Below, piece by piece: positions 1 to 5,186 of a DNA stretch of 5,186 nucleotides. Below the pieces are notes generated by a model. That model saw nothing but the letters and a program-made list of their open reading frames with translations. It made no database searches and was not told the DNA's origin. Each line of letters starts with the position of its first letter. The first letter of the stretch is position 1. Source of the stretch: Eubacteriales bacterium (GTDB taxonomy: Bacteria; Bacillota; Clostridia; JAQUNY01); contig JAQUNY010000132.1 of assembly GCA_028717405.1 (NCBI GenBank), positions 1 to 5,186 of the forward strand, given 5' to 3'. The position numbers and the translations under genes are program-made.

Positions 1-689
1 TGGCATTTGATGAGTGCTCGCCGTACCCTTGCTCGAGGGAACAGGCGCTGCAGGCTGTCAGGAGAACAACAGACTGGGCAAAAAGGTGCAGGGATGCTCA
101 TGCCGAGGTTGAAAAGCAGTCACTCTTCGGAATAATACAGGGAAGTGTTTACGAAGACCTTAGAATAAAAAGTGCAAGAGAAATTGTGTCGGCAGATTTT
201 CCGGGATATGCAATAGGAGGACTGAGTGTAGGTGAACCTGCTGATGAGATGTACAGGATACTTGAGAAGGTAGTCCCGGAAATGCCGGAGGATAAGCCGC
301 GTTACCTGATGGGCGCGGGCAGCCCGGATTATCTTGTGAACGGTGTGATAAGGGGAATTGACATGTTTGACTGTGTTCTGCCGACCAGACTTGGCAGGAA
401 CGGGACCATACTGACATCCAGGGGAAGGATTATTATCAGAGATGCCTTATATGCCGGCGACTTTGGCCCGATGGATGAACAATGCGACTGCTATGCGTGC
501 AGAAATTTTTCCAGGGCATATGTGAGGCACCTTATCAAGTCGGGTGAAGTGCTGGGGATCAGGTTGACTACGTGGCACAACATAAGGTTCCTGATAAACT
601 TGATGAAGAATACCAGAAAAGCTATAATGGAAGACAGGCTTGAAGATTTCAAAAATGATTTTTTTAAGTCTTATGGGTATGAAAAATAA
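1..689 (+). CDS. tgt: Queuine/preQ1 tRNA-guanine transglycosylase, 3' part (5' end outside window)
   Basis: This enzyme swaps guanine 34 in the anticodon of Asp, Asn, His and Tyr tRNAs for the queuosine precursor preQ1 in the cytoplasm. The first full codon is at 3, and 228 residues are visible before the TAA. The E. coli enzyme has about 375, so roughly the first 140 residues lie upstream. The visible part opens with AFDECSPYPC, a Tgt hallmark (usually MAFDECxPYP). Next come the substrate-pocket motif GGLSVGEP (visible residues about 72-79) and GIDMFDCVLPTR (about 119-130), which carries the conserved nucleophile aspartate. The zinc site follows as CDCYAC (cysteines at about 161, 163 and 166) plus the histidine of TTWHNIRF (about 192). 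All visible active-site and zinc residues are intact, so the gene looks functional. It precedes yajC by 49 nt, a common bacterial arrangement. Assignment to the bacterial preQ1-using type is from family knowledge and context. Confidence 0.97.
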   Translation, partial: AFDECSPYPCSREQALQAVRRTTDWAKRCRDAHAEVEKQSLFGIIQGSVYEDLRIKSAREIVSADFPGYAIGGLSVGEPADEMYRILEKVVPEMPEDKPRYLMGAGSPDYLVNGVIRGIDMFDCVLPTRLGRNGTILTSRGRIIIRDALYAGDFGPMDEQCDCYACRNFSRAYVRHLIKSGEVLGIRLTTWHNIRFLINLMKNTRKAIMEDRLEDFKNDFFKSYGYEK

Positions 690-693
690 AAAA

Positions 694-710
694 GCTGATC
701 AAAGATCGGC
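694..710 (+). other. Small hairpin in the tgt-yajC gap
   Basis: GCTGATC (694-700) can pair with GATCGGC (704-710) across an AAA loop, giving seven pairs including one G-U. It begins five bases after the tgt stop. A-rich sequence follows instead of a T-run, so it should not terminate transcription. It might serve as an RNA stability or processing element between cistrons, but the stem is short and could be chance. Confidence 0.3.
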
Positions 711-723
711 AAAACCTGTAAAA

Positions 724-733
724 AGGAAAGGGG
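724..733 (+). promoter_or_regulatory. Ribosome binding site that fixes the yajC start
   Basis: The purine run AGGAAAGGGG ends 5 nt before the ATG at 739. The reading frame is open further upstream, to an ATG at 640 inside tgt. This Shine-Dalgarno sequence, plus the fact that YajC homology only begins after 739, selects the downstream start. Confidence 0.75.
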
Positions 734-738
734 TAGAA

Positions 739-1038
739 ATGGATACTACTACAGCAGCTGGCGGTTCAAGCCTATTATTTACATTGGGGTATATGGCGTT
801 TTTTATCGTCATTATTTATCTTGTGGTTTTCCTGCCTCAAAAGAAAAGGGAGAAAAAGACACGCGAAATGCTTGAATCCCTACAGGCTGGGAGCAATGTA
901 ACCACTGTGGGAGGAATTCTGGGAAGAGTCGTGAATATCAAGGATGATGAAGTAACTCTTGAGACCGGCGCTGAAAAGACACAGATCAAGATGAAAAAAT
1001 GGGCTATAAAAGATGTGGAAAGGACTATAGAGGCTTGA
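739..1038 (+). CDS. yajC: Preprotein translocase subunit YajC
   Basis: YajC is a small single-span membrane protein that associates with SecD and SecF to form the accessory complex of the SecYEG protein-export channel. From the chosen ATG it is 99 residues, normal for the family (about 85-110). A short Thr/Ala/Gly-rich N-terminus leads into a hydrophobic span at about residues 12-33. The typical LPQKKREKK basic stretch follows at the cytoplasmic face. The YajC signature, here AGSNVTTVGGILGRVVNI, lies at about 50-67, with a beta-rich lysine-containing C-terminal domain after it. An in-frame ATG at 640 would add 33 charged residues overlapping tgt; these look like tgt shadow, and the good ribosome binding site is just before 739. 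The gene sits between tgt and scfA-secD-secF, as expected for the clostridial sec operon. YajC is dispensable in the bacteria studied, and its exact contribution to export is unclear. Confidence 0.95.
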   Translation: MDTTTAAGGSSLLFTLGYMAFFIVIIYLVVFLPQKKREKKTREMLESLQAGSNVTTVGGILGRVVNIKDDEVTLETGAEKTQIKMKKWAIKDVERTIEA

Positions 1039-1062
1039 CGGCATAAAACAGGGGGTGAAAAA

Positions 1063-1206
1063 ATGAAGCACATCAGGACAATAAACAGCGGCATAACGGT
1101 CAAGTCCGGCAAAAAATACGGATGCGGCGAATGCCAGTCTTCCTGCCAGTCGGCATGCAAGACTTCATGCACGGTGGCAAACCAGAAATGCAGGCAAAAA
1201 AAATAA
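1063..1206 (+). CDS. scfA: SCIFF (six cysteines in forty-five residues) ranthipeptide precursor
   Basis: This 47-residue peptide begins MKHIRTINSG, and its core contains GCGECQSSCQSACKTSC. It has exactly six cysteines, at 21, 24, 28, 32, 36 and 43, all in the C-terminal half, matching the SCIFF family almost residue for residue. In this family a radical SAM/SPASM maturase joins cysteine sulfur to an acceptor side chain by a thioether bond. As I recall, Cys32-Thr37 is the linkage described in the Clostridium thermocellum homologue CteA, and both residues are present here at those positions. Residues 1-20 would be the leader bound by the maturase. The ribosome binding site AGGGGGTG (1050-1057) lies 5 nt before the ATG. 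The gene sits 24 nt after yajC and 28 nt before secD, so it is probably co-transcribed with them. The maturase gene, usually immediately downstream, is not present. The biological role of SCIFF peptides is not established; signalling has been proposed. Confidence 0.95.
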   Translation: MKHIRTINSGITVKSGKKYGCGECQSSCQSACKTSCTVANQKCRQKK

Positions 1207-1234
1207 GAAATCTCTTGGAAGGGAGTAACAGGGA

Positions 1235-2560
1235 ATGAAAGGCAACTACATGGCCAAGGCTGTGGTATTGCTTGTCTTTATCGCTCTGCTGGCATTTACT
1301 GCACTCGCAGGTATAGGCATACCGGGATTCAATTTTGAGATCCCGGGAGCTGATAATGTCAGGCTGGGTACGGATATACAGGGAGGCATACACGCAATCC
1401 TTTATGCCGTAAAAGAAGACGGTGAACCAACCGCAGAGGAGCTGGAAGCGGCAAAAGTAAAAATTGGTGTCAGGCTTGACGGCAAGGGCATAACTGACAG
1501 AAATCTTACAACTGATCTTAACAACGGACGCATAGTGATCGAGATACCCTGGAAAACAGGCGCTGAGTTCGATCCCCAGGAAACGATTAAAGATATAGGC
1601 AGTACATCTCTCCTGACCTTTCAGGAGGTTGACAAAGATTTGACAGATGAAAAAGGCGATTATCTTCCCACAGGAAAGATAATCTTACAGGGGACAGATA
1701 TAGTGGACTCAAAGCCGGAAATAAATCCTGAGACCGGGTTTGCGGAGGTTGGGCTTGAGATGACAGATGATGCCGCACTGCGATTTGAGGAGGCTACCGG
1801 CAGACTTGTCGGCGAACCGATCGCTATATTTATGGACGACCAGTTCATCTCCGCGCCAATAGTAAATACCAAAATATCAACAAAGTTTGCATCTATACAG
1901 ATGGGAACAAGAGACAGAGAGCTTGCTTCCGAACAGGCAAAAGAACTTGCTTCAACAATCAAAGGAGGCGCTTTGCCCTTCAGGCTGGAAGCCAGGGAGC
2001 TGAATTCAATAAGCCCTATGCTGGGATCAAATATTCTGCGGGTAACTATACTTGCGGGATTAATAGCATTCATTTTCATATTCCTTTTTATGATCGGGTT
2101 TTACAGGCTGCCGGGGCTGATTTCGTGTTTTACACTGATCGGACTTGCATCCCTGACAATACTGATAATGTCCTGGACTCAGCTTACACTGACATTGCCG
2201 GGTATAGCAGGCTTCATTTTGTCGGTAGCAATGAGCATAGACGCTAATGTCCTGATTTTTGAAAGAATAAAGGAAGAACTCAGGACCGGAAAATCAATTG
2301 CGGCGGCTATGGAAACCGGCTATAAAAAAGCTTTTACAGCAATATTTGATTCAAATATGACAACAATAATCGCGGCTCTGATACTCTGGTATTTCGGGAC
2401 AGGAGCCATCAGAGGCTTTGCATACACGCTGACGATAGGAGTACTGCTTAGCTTCATCTCAGCGATCACCGCTACCAGGATCCTGCTCAAAGCCATCATT
2501 GGCATTGAAGCGGCCAGGAAAAACTGGCTGTTTGGCGTGAACAGGAGGGTGTTATCATGA
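1235..2560 (+). CDS. secD: Protein translocase subunit SecD
   Basis: SecD pairs with SecF in the membrane and uses proton flow to drive late steps of Sec-dependent export, pulling substrates from the outer face of SecYEG. The protein has 441 residues, the short form usual in Gram-positive bacteria (E. coli has about 615). A first membrane span lies at about 8-27, then the family motif LGTDIQGG (44-51) and a large extracytoplasmic P1 region to about 265. Five further spans lie at about 268-289, 293-313, 318-339, 366-388 and 396-420. The fourth span carries AMSIDANVLIFERIKEE (332-347), whose Asp336 matches the aspartate essential for proton transport in studied SecD proteins. The start at 1235 is served by GGAAGGGAG (1217-1225, 9 nt spacing). 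A second in-frame ATG at 1250, preceded by AAAGG, would remove only five residues and is a real alternative. The stop overlaps the secF start (ATGA), suggesting translational coupling. Confidence 0.97.
   Translation: MKGNYMAKAVVLLVFIALLAFTALAGIGIPGFNFEIPGADNVRLGTDIQGGIHAILYAVKEDGEPTAEELEAAKVKIGVRLDGKGITDRNLTTDLNNGRIVIEIPWKTGAEFDPQETIKDIGSTSLLTFQEVDKDLTDEKGDYLPTGKIILQGTDIVDSKPEINPETGFAEVGLEMTDDAALRFEEATGRLVGEPIAIFMDDQFISAPIVNTKISTKFASIQMGTRDRELASEQAKELASTIKGGALPFRLEARELNSISPMLGSNILRVTILAGLIAFIFIFLFMIGFYRLPGLISCFTLIGLASLTILIMSWTQLTLTLPGIAGFILSVAMSIDANVLIFERIKEELRTGKSIAAAMETGYKKAFTAIFDSNMTTIIAALILWYFGTGAIRGFAYTLTIGVLLSFISAITATRILLKAIIGIEAARKNWLFGVNRRVLS
2543..2551 (+). promoter_or_regulatory. 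secF ribosome binding site inside the secD 3' end
   Basis: AGGAGGGTG lies within the last codons of secD, 5 nt before the secF ATG at 2557. With the 4-nt ATGA stop/start overlap, it suggests that ribosomes finishing secD can restart on secF, which would keep the two subunits near equal amounts. Confidence 0.8.
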
Positions 2561-3519
2561 AATTTGATTTTTACGGGAAAAGATTCATATGTTTTATTAT
2601 TTCAGGTGTGATTATTCTTGCCGGACTTATCTCAATAGCGGTCAACGGACTTAAAATGGATATACAGTTTAAAGGCGGAACAATAATCCAGATGAAAATG
2701 AAGGATGGGGATTTTGACGAAAAAGAAGCAGGCGAGTTAATAGCTGAACTCACCGGAAGAAGCGTAATACCTCAGAAATCAAAAGTTTATGACCCTGATA
2801 ATGAAGGAGACAGCCCATATCTTCTTTCTCTGAATATTGCTAAAAGTGATTCAGCTTTAACAGGGGAACAGATATCAGAAATAGAGGATGTGATAATTCA
2901 GAAGTACGGACTTGAACCTGCAGGCGCTGTCGCAGGCGAAATAAATGTGGAGCCTTTCATAGGCAGAGAGATAAGGGATAACGGAGTAAAAGCCCTTATT
3001 ATCCTTTCGATTCTTACTGTGATATATCTGGCAATAAGGTTTGCGGCTATATCAGGCTTGTCTGCCGGGATAATGGCTATAGTTGCGCTTATCCATGATG
3101 CTCTTATTATGCTTTCAGTTTATGCTATATTCAGAGTACCTGTAAACGAGCTTTTCATAGCTGCAATGCTTACAATAATAGGGTATTCCATCAATGATAC
3201 GGTCGTTATTTATGACAGGATACGGGAAATTATAAAAACATCAAGAAAACTTTCATACTCCGAAATAGCAAATAACAGCCTGAATCAAAACCTGGTAAGG
3301 ACAATCAACACAGGATTAGCTGTGTTTGTGAGCCTGGTAATAATACTGGTATTTTCTTTGATCTATGATATCGGTTCACTTTCAAGCTTTAGTTTCCCTC
3401 TTATCATAGGGTCAGTGAGTGGTACATACTCTTCACTTTTCATAGCTACGCCACTCTGGGTGATGTGGAGAGAATCACAGAAAAAGAAAAGAGCGGAGAA
3501 GAAGCCGGCCAGGGCGTAA
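2557..3519 (+). CDS. secF: Protein translocase subunit SecF
   Basis: SecF is the membrane partner of SecD in the proton-driven accessory complex of SecYEG. Its 320 residues are typical of the family (about 290-325). Six spans can be placed at about 9-29, 144-162, 169-191, 197-219, 250-270 and 276-302. An extracytoplasmic domain sits between the first two and starts with the SecD/SecF motif DIQFKGG (35-41). The fourth span and following loop read GYSINDTVVIYDRIRE (209-224). Asp214 is the counterpart of the conserved aspartate needed for export in E. coli SecF. NLVRTINTG (245-253) is the conserved Arg/Thr segment leading into the fifth span. The last 14 residues are a lysine/arginine-rich cytoplasmic tail. 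The gene overlaps secD by 4 nt and is the last of the operon, with the terminator about 80 nt downstream. No motif is missing or damaged. Confidence 0.97.
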   Translation: MKFDFYGKRFICFIISGVIILAGLISIAVNGLKMDIQFKGGTIIQMKMKDGDFDEKEAGELIAELTGRSVIPQKSKVYDPDNEGDSPYLLSLNIAKSDSALTGEQISEIEDVIIQKYGLEPAGAVAGEINVEPFIGREIRDNGVKALIILSILTVIYLAIRFAAISGLSAGIMAIVALIHDALIMLSVYAIFRVPVNELFIAAMLTIIGYSINDTVVIYDRIREIIKTSRKLSYSEIANNSLNQNLVRTINTGLAVFVSLVIILVFSLIYDIGSLSSFSFPLIIGSVSGTYSSLFIATPLWVMWRESQKKKRAEKKPARA

Positions 3520-3574
3520 GAATGGTCTTGCGGCATGCGTAAAAAGAGTTAAGCGAAATAAAGATCAGATAATG

Positions 3575-3591
3575 ATAATGTAATACATTAT
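3575..3591 (+). repeat. Short perfect palindrome between secF and the terminator
   Basis: ATAATGTA, a single A, then TACATTAT form a 17-base inverted repeat with 8-base arms. It is 55 nt after the secF stop and 13 nt before the terminator stem. An RNA hairpin would be weak, since it is nearly all A-T pairs with a one-base loop. It might instead be a protein-binding palindrome, or chance in AT-rich DNA. Confidence 0.4.
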
Positions 3592-3598
3592 TAATAAT

Positions 3599-3633
3599 AA
3601 AAAAGCAGTCTGCATCAGCAGACTGCTTTTTTT
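3599..3633 (+). terminator. Intrinsic terminator of the tgt-yajC-scfA-secD-secF operon
   Basis: GCAGTCTGC (3605-3613) and GCAGACTGC (3618-3626) form a perfect 9-bp stem closed by an ATCA loop. Seven T residues follow (3627-3633). Six A residues precede the stem and could lengthen it by pairing with the T-run. This is a textbook rho-independent terminator. The A-run also makes it symmetric enough to act on the minus strand, although no minus-strand gene is seen nearby. Confidence 0.93.
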
Positions 3634-3681
3634 AGTCCGCCCGCAAAAAAAATTGCCGAATATCCTCGTATATTCTTGAAA

Positions 3682-3712
3682 ATGTAAATTATAGATATTA
3701 CATCTATATAAT
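3682..3712 (+). promoter_or_regulatory. Possible promoter/operator region upstream of the unknown gene
   Basis: A perfect TATAAT lies at 3707-3712, about 50 nt before the gene start. The best -35 at normal distance is only a weak TGTAAA (3683-3688, 18-nt spacing); a better TTGAAA at 3676 is too far away (25 nt). Two inverted repeats overlap this zone: ATGTAA (3682-3687) with TTACAT (3698-3703), and TATAGAT (3690-3696) with ATCTATA (3702-3708). A weak -35 plus dyads touching the -10 would fit a regulated promoter, but the stretch is very AT-rich and such matches arise easily. No experimental support is visible. Confidence 0.35.
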
Positions 3713-3762
3713 ATTATCAAATTTAATTTTGCCTGAAAGGCTTTTAAATAGGAGGAAAAAGG

Positions 3763-4179
3763 ATGTGCACAATTATGAAGCAGGTAGTTGAAGTGGAGTT
3801 TGAAACATTAAGCGGCAAAAAAGAGAAGGCATCATTGAAGTATTATCTGATAAATGAAAGATCGGAATACAATACCAATGACGGCAATGATTGCGGCGAG
3901 TCTTTTTGCAGCGACGAATCATGCCTGACAGGCACATCTGATATATATGATGAAGAAAACATATATAATGCCGGAACGGGAATAAACATCAGAAGAAATT
4001 ACGGGATTGCCATTGTGATGGAAGGAACAGCCGATGAAAGCTCCGTGGTTAAAAATATTTCGTGTAAAAAAGAAAAAGTCGAAAAACTTTTAAAAATACT
4101 TGTCAGTAATACAGTTACGCCATGTGATTTACCGTATGTCCTTGACAACGTGTTTGCAGAAGATTGGTGGTATAATTGA
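3763..4179 (+). CDS. Hypothetical protein, probably DUF6514-like, with acidic Cys-bearing insert
   Basis: I do not know the function of this 138-residue soluble protein. It has no signal peptide or membrane span. The start is well supported: AGGAGG at 3750-3755 stands 7 nt before the ATG, whereas the next in-frame ATG (codon 5) is too far from it. Visible parts are an N-terminal beta-like stretch (about 6-30, ending LKYYLI), a polar insert (about 32-70), a segment NYGIAIVMEG (79-88), and a helical C-terminus with VEKLLKILVSNTVTPCDLPYVLDNV (106-130, last part only loosely quoted). The order YYL, YGI, glutamate, N-I-S, then VTP followed by L and a V-L-D-type end resembles the small clostridial DUF6514 family as I remember it; this is a moderate-confidence match. 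The insert is rich in Asp, Glu, Asn and Ser and holds Cys44, Cys49 and Cys54. Other cysteines are at 2, 101 and 121. The gene lies between the sec terminator and dgt, with its own promoter region likely. Confidence 0.8.
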   Translation: MCTIMKQVVEVEFETLSGKKEKASLKYYLINERSEYNTNDGNDCGESFCSDESCLTGTSDIYDEENIYNAGTGINIRRNYGIAIVMEGTADESSVVKNISCKKEKVEKLLKILVSNTVTPCDLPYVLDNVFAEDWWYN

Positions 4180-4197
4180 TCATGTGATATGCTGAAT

Positions 4198-4256
4198 TAA
4201 AATTGACAAATAGCTGGTGAAACATGGTAATTGACTGGTACATAATATCAATTTTA
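4198..4256 (+). repeat. Spaced inverted repeat flanking the putative dgt promoter
   Basis: TAAAATTGA (4198-4206) is the exact reverse complement of TCAATTTTA (4248-4256), separated by 41 nt. The same region also contains AATTGAC twice, at 4201-4207 and 4229-4235, exactly 28 bases apart. The right arm abuts and partly covers the putative -10. The repeats could be operator half-sites or simple chance in AT-rich DNA. Confidence 0.35.
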
Positions 4257-4260
4257 TAAA
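4231..4260 (+). promoter_or_regulatory. Putative sigma-A-type promoter for dgt
   Basis: TTGACT (4231-4236) and TATAAA (4255-4260) are separated by 18 nt, and each matches the vegetative consensus at five of six positions. A start near 4267 would leave a leader of about 20 nt containing the dgt ribosome binding site. A perfect TTGACA at 4203-4208 has only a weak GGTAAT at the right distance (4226-4231) and is a less likely alternative. No terminator separates the preceding gene from dgt, so readthrough could also contribute. Confidence 0.5.
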
Positions 4261-4287
4261 GGTCTGAAGGCAAAGAGGAGGAATAAC

Positions 4288-5186
4288 ATGTATATCAGGG
4301 AAGCTTTAGAAAAGAGCGAAGAAAGAATGCTTTCTCCATATGCCTGTTTCAGCGGCAGGACTTCCGGAAGGAACAGGCCGGAAGAAAAATGCCCTGTCAG
4401 GATGGAATTCCAGAGGGACAGGGACAGGATCGTCTATAGCAAGGCTTTCAGAAGGCTCAAACATAAAACACAGGTCTTCATATCGCCGGAAGGCGACCAT
4501 TACAGAACAAGGCTGACTCACACTCTTGAAGTATCCCAGATTGCAAGAACCATAGCCCGCAGCCTGAGGCTCAATGAGGATCTTACAGAAGCGATAGCTT
4601 TGGGCCATGACCTTGGACATACTCCTTTTGGCCATGCAGGAGAAAATGTTCTTAATTCACTCTCGCCTCACGGATTCAGGCATAATGAACAAAGCCTCAG
4701 GATAGTTGACTGCCTTGAAAAAGAAGGTGGATTGAACCTGACGTCGGAGGTAAGAGATGGGATACTGAACCACACTGAGACCGGAAATCCATCAACACTG
4801 GAGGGAGTGATCATCCAGCATGCAGATAAAATCGCTTATATCAACCATGATATTGAAGATGCGATAAGAGGCGGCATAATAACCGGAGAGGACCTCCCTG
4901 AAGAATGCGTAGCTGTTTTGGGAAACACATCCGGTAACAGGATAAATAATATGGTATGCGACATAATTAAGAACAGTATGAACTGCAATAAAATTACCAT
5001 GAGTGACGGCTTCCGCAGGGCTACCGAGAGTATGAGGGAATTTCTGTTTAAAAAGGTATATGTGGGCTCGGTGGCGAAGATTGAAGAAATAAAGGCTAAG
5101 ATAATGCTTGAAAGGCTTTATCTGTTTTTAAGAGAGAATCCTGCAAGGATACCTGCCTCATCCGAAGATACAGACAGAAATCTATG
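4288..5186 (+). CDS. dgt: dGTPase-like HD-domain deoxynucleotide triphosphohydrolase, 5' part (3' end outside window)
   Basis: Members of this family split dNTPs into the deoxynucleoside and inorganic triphosphate, helping to control nucleotide pools in the cytoplasm; true substrate preference varies and cannot be read from this sequence. The gene starts at an ATG with a strong AGAGGAGG (4274-4281) 6 nt upstream. 299 full codons are present before the window ends; clostridial members have about 335-345, so perhaps 40 residues are missing. The N-terminus has RDRDRIVYSKAFRRLKHKTQVF (about 43-64, quoted in part), a family hallmark. The HD metal site follows: His78 in RLTHTLEV, His107-Asp108 in GHDLGHTPFGHAGE, and Asp180 in QHADKIAYINHD. 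RHNEQSLRI (131-139), also conserved, carries His132 and Glu134. All are intact. The shorter length without the E. coli Dgt inserts indicates the 'dGTPase-like' subfamily. In many Clostridia this gene precedes dnaG and the main sigma factor gene; that part lies beyond the window. Confidence 0.94.
   Translation, partial: MYIREALEKSEERMLSPYACFSGRTSGRNRPEEKCPVRMEFQRDRDRIVYSKAFRRLKHKTQVFISPEGDHYRTRLTHTLEVSQIARTIARSLRLNEDLTEAIALGHDLGHTPFGHAGENVLNSLSPHGFRHNEQSLRIVDCLEKEGGLNLTSEVRDGILNHTETGNPSTLEGVIIQHADKIAYINHDIEDAIRGGIITGEDLPEECVAVLGNTSGNRINNMVCDIIKNSMNCNKITMSDGFRRATESMREFLFKKVYVGSVAKIEEIKAKIMLERLYLFLRENPARIPASSEDTDRNL

Noticed and set aside
186..188. GTG at 186 as a start of a separate short gene
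   Set aside because: The frame is open back to the window edge and encodes conserved Tgt sequence upstream of this codon, so it is an internal valine.
640..738. Longer yajC reading frame starting at the ATG at 640
   Set aside because: It overlaps tgt by 50 nt, adds charged sequence unlike YajC N-termini, and lacks a good ribosome binding site. The ATG at 739 has one at 5 nt and gives a normal-length protein.
837..1172. Minus-strand open frames over yajC/scfA (837-1172, 880-1071, 1100-1393)
   Set aside because: They run antisense to clearly recognised genes, have no recognisable domain and no ribosome binding site I could credit.
1660..2079. 139-codon minus-strand open frame within secD
   Set aside because: It is a complementary-strand shadow of conserved SecD coding sequence, with a composition that reads like a reversed membrane protein gene.
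3731..3745. GCCTGAAAGGC followed by TTTT as a terminator or attenuator
   Set aside because: The stem is only 4 bp with a 3-base loop and the T-run is 4 long. It sits directly before a strong ribosome binding site, too weak to call.
4203..4231. Perfect TTGACA (4203-4208) as the main dgt -35 box
   Set aside because: At 17-nt spacing the only -10 candidate is GGTAAT (4 of 6). The TTGACT/TATAAA pair downstream is better overall, so this is kept only as an alternative.
4306..4635. 109-codon minus-strand open frame within dgt
   Set aside because: It lies opposite the conserved HD-domain coding region, and the plus frame has every expected catalytic motif.
1..5186. Mobile elements, CRISPR arrays, tRNA/rRNA genes, defence or phage genes
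   Set aside because: No transposase-like product, regularly spaced repeats, tRNA-like folds or phage motifs were seen; every sizeable coding region but one matches a known housekeeping family.

Overview
The window looks like a chromosomal housekeeping region from a member of the Clostridia (Firmicutes). The strongest pointer is a SCIFF peptide gene, a family that is nearly universal in and largely confined to Clostridia. Strong AGGAGG-type ribosome binding sites, AT-rich intergenic DNA, moderate-GC genes and a short SecD separate from SecF all agree. I cannot name the genus. Every gene found is on the + strand.

Region 1 (1-3634) is one apparent operon. It holds the 3' part of tgt (tRNA-guanine transglycosylase, queuosine pathway), yajC, scfA (a 47-residue, six-cysteine SCIFF ranthipeptide precursor), secD and secF. 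The spacings are 49, 24 and 28 nt, followed by a 4-nt ATGA overlap between secD and secF. A strong intrinsic terminator at 3599-3633 closes the unit. YajC, SecD and SecF form the accessory complex of the SecYEG translocase, which uses the proton-motive force to help pull exported proteins across the membrane. The radical SAM maturase that normally follows scfA is absent from the 28-nt gap, which is the most notable departure from the usual layout.

Region 2 (3635-4287) is an AT-rich promoter region with inverted repeats, followed by a 138-residue protein of unknown function. That protein resembles the clostridial DUF6514 type and carries an acidic, cysteine-bearing insert. A further 108-nt intergenic stretch holds a plausible second promoter.

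Region 3 (4288-5186) is the first 299 codons of a dGTPase-like HD-domain triphosphohydrolase (dgt family), cut by the window end. No RNA genes, mobile elements, CRISPR arrays or origins were seen. I see no clearly new multi-gene system here. The items most worth a second look are the SCIFF gene without an adjacent maturase and the unknown protein with its palindromic upstream region.
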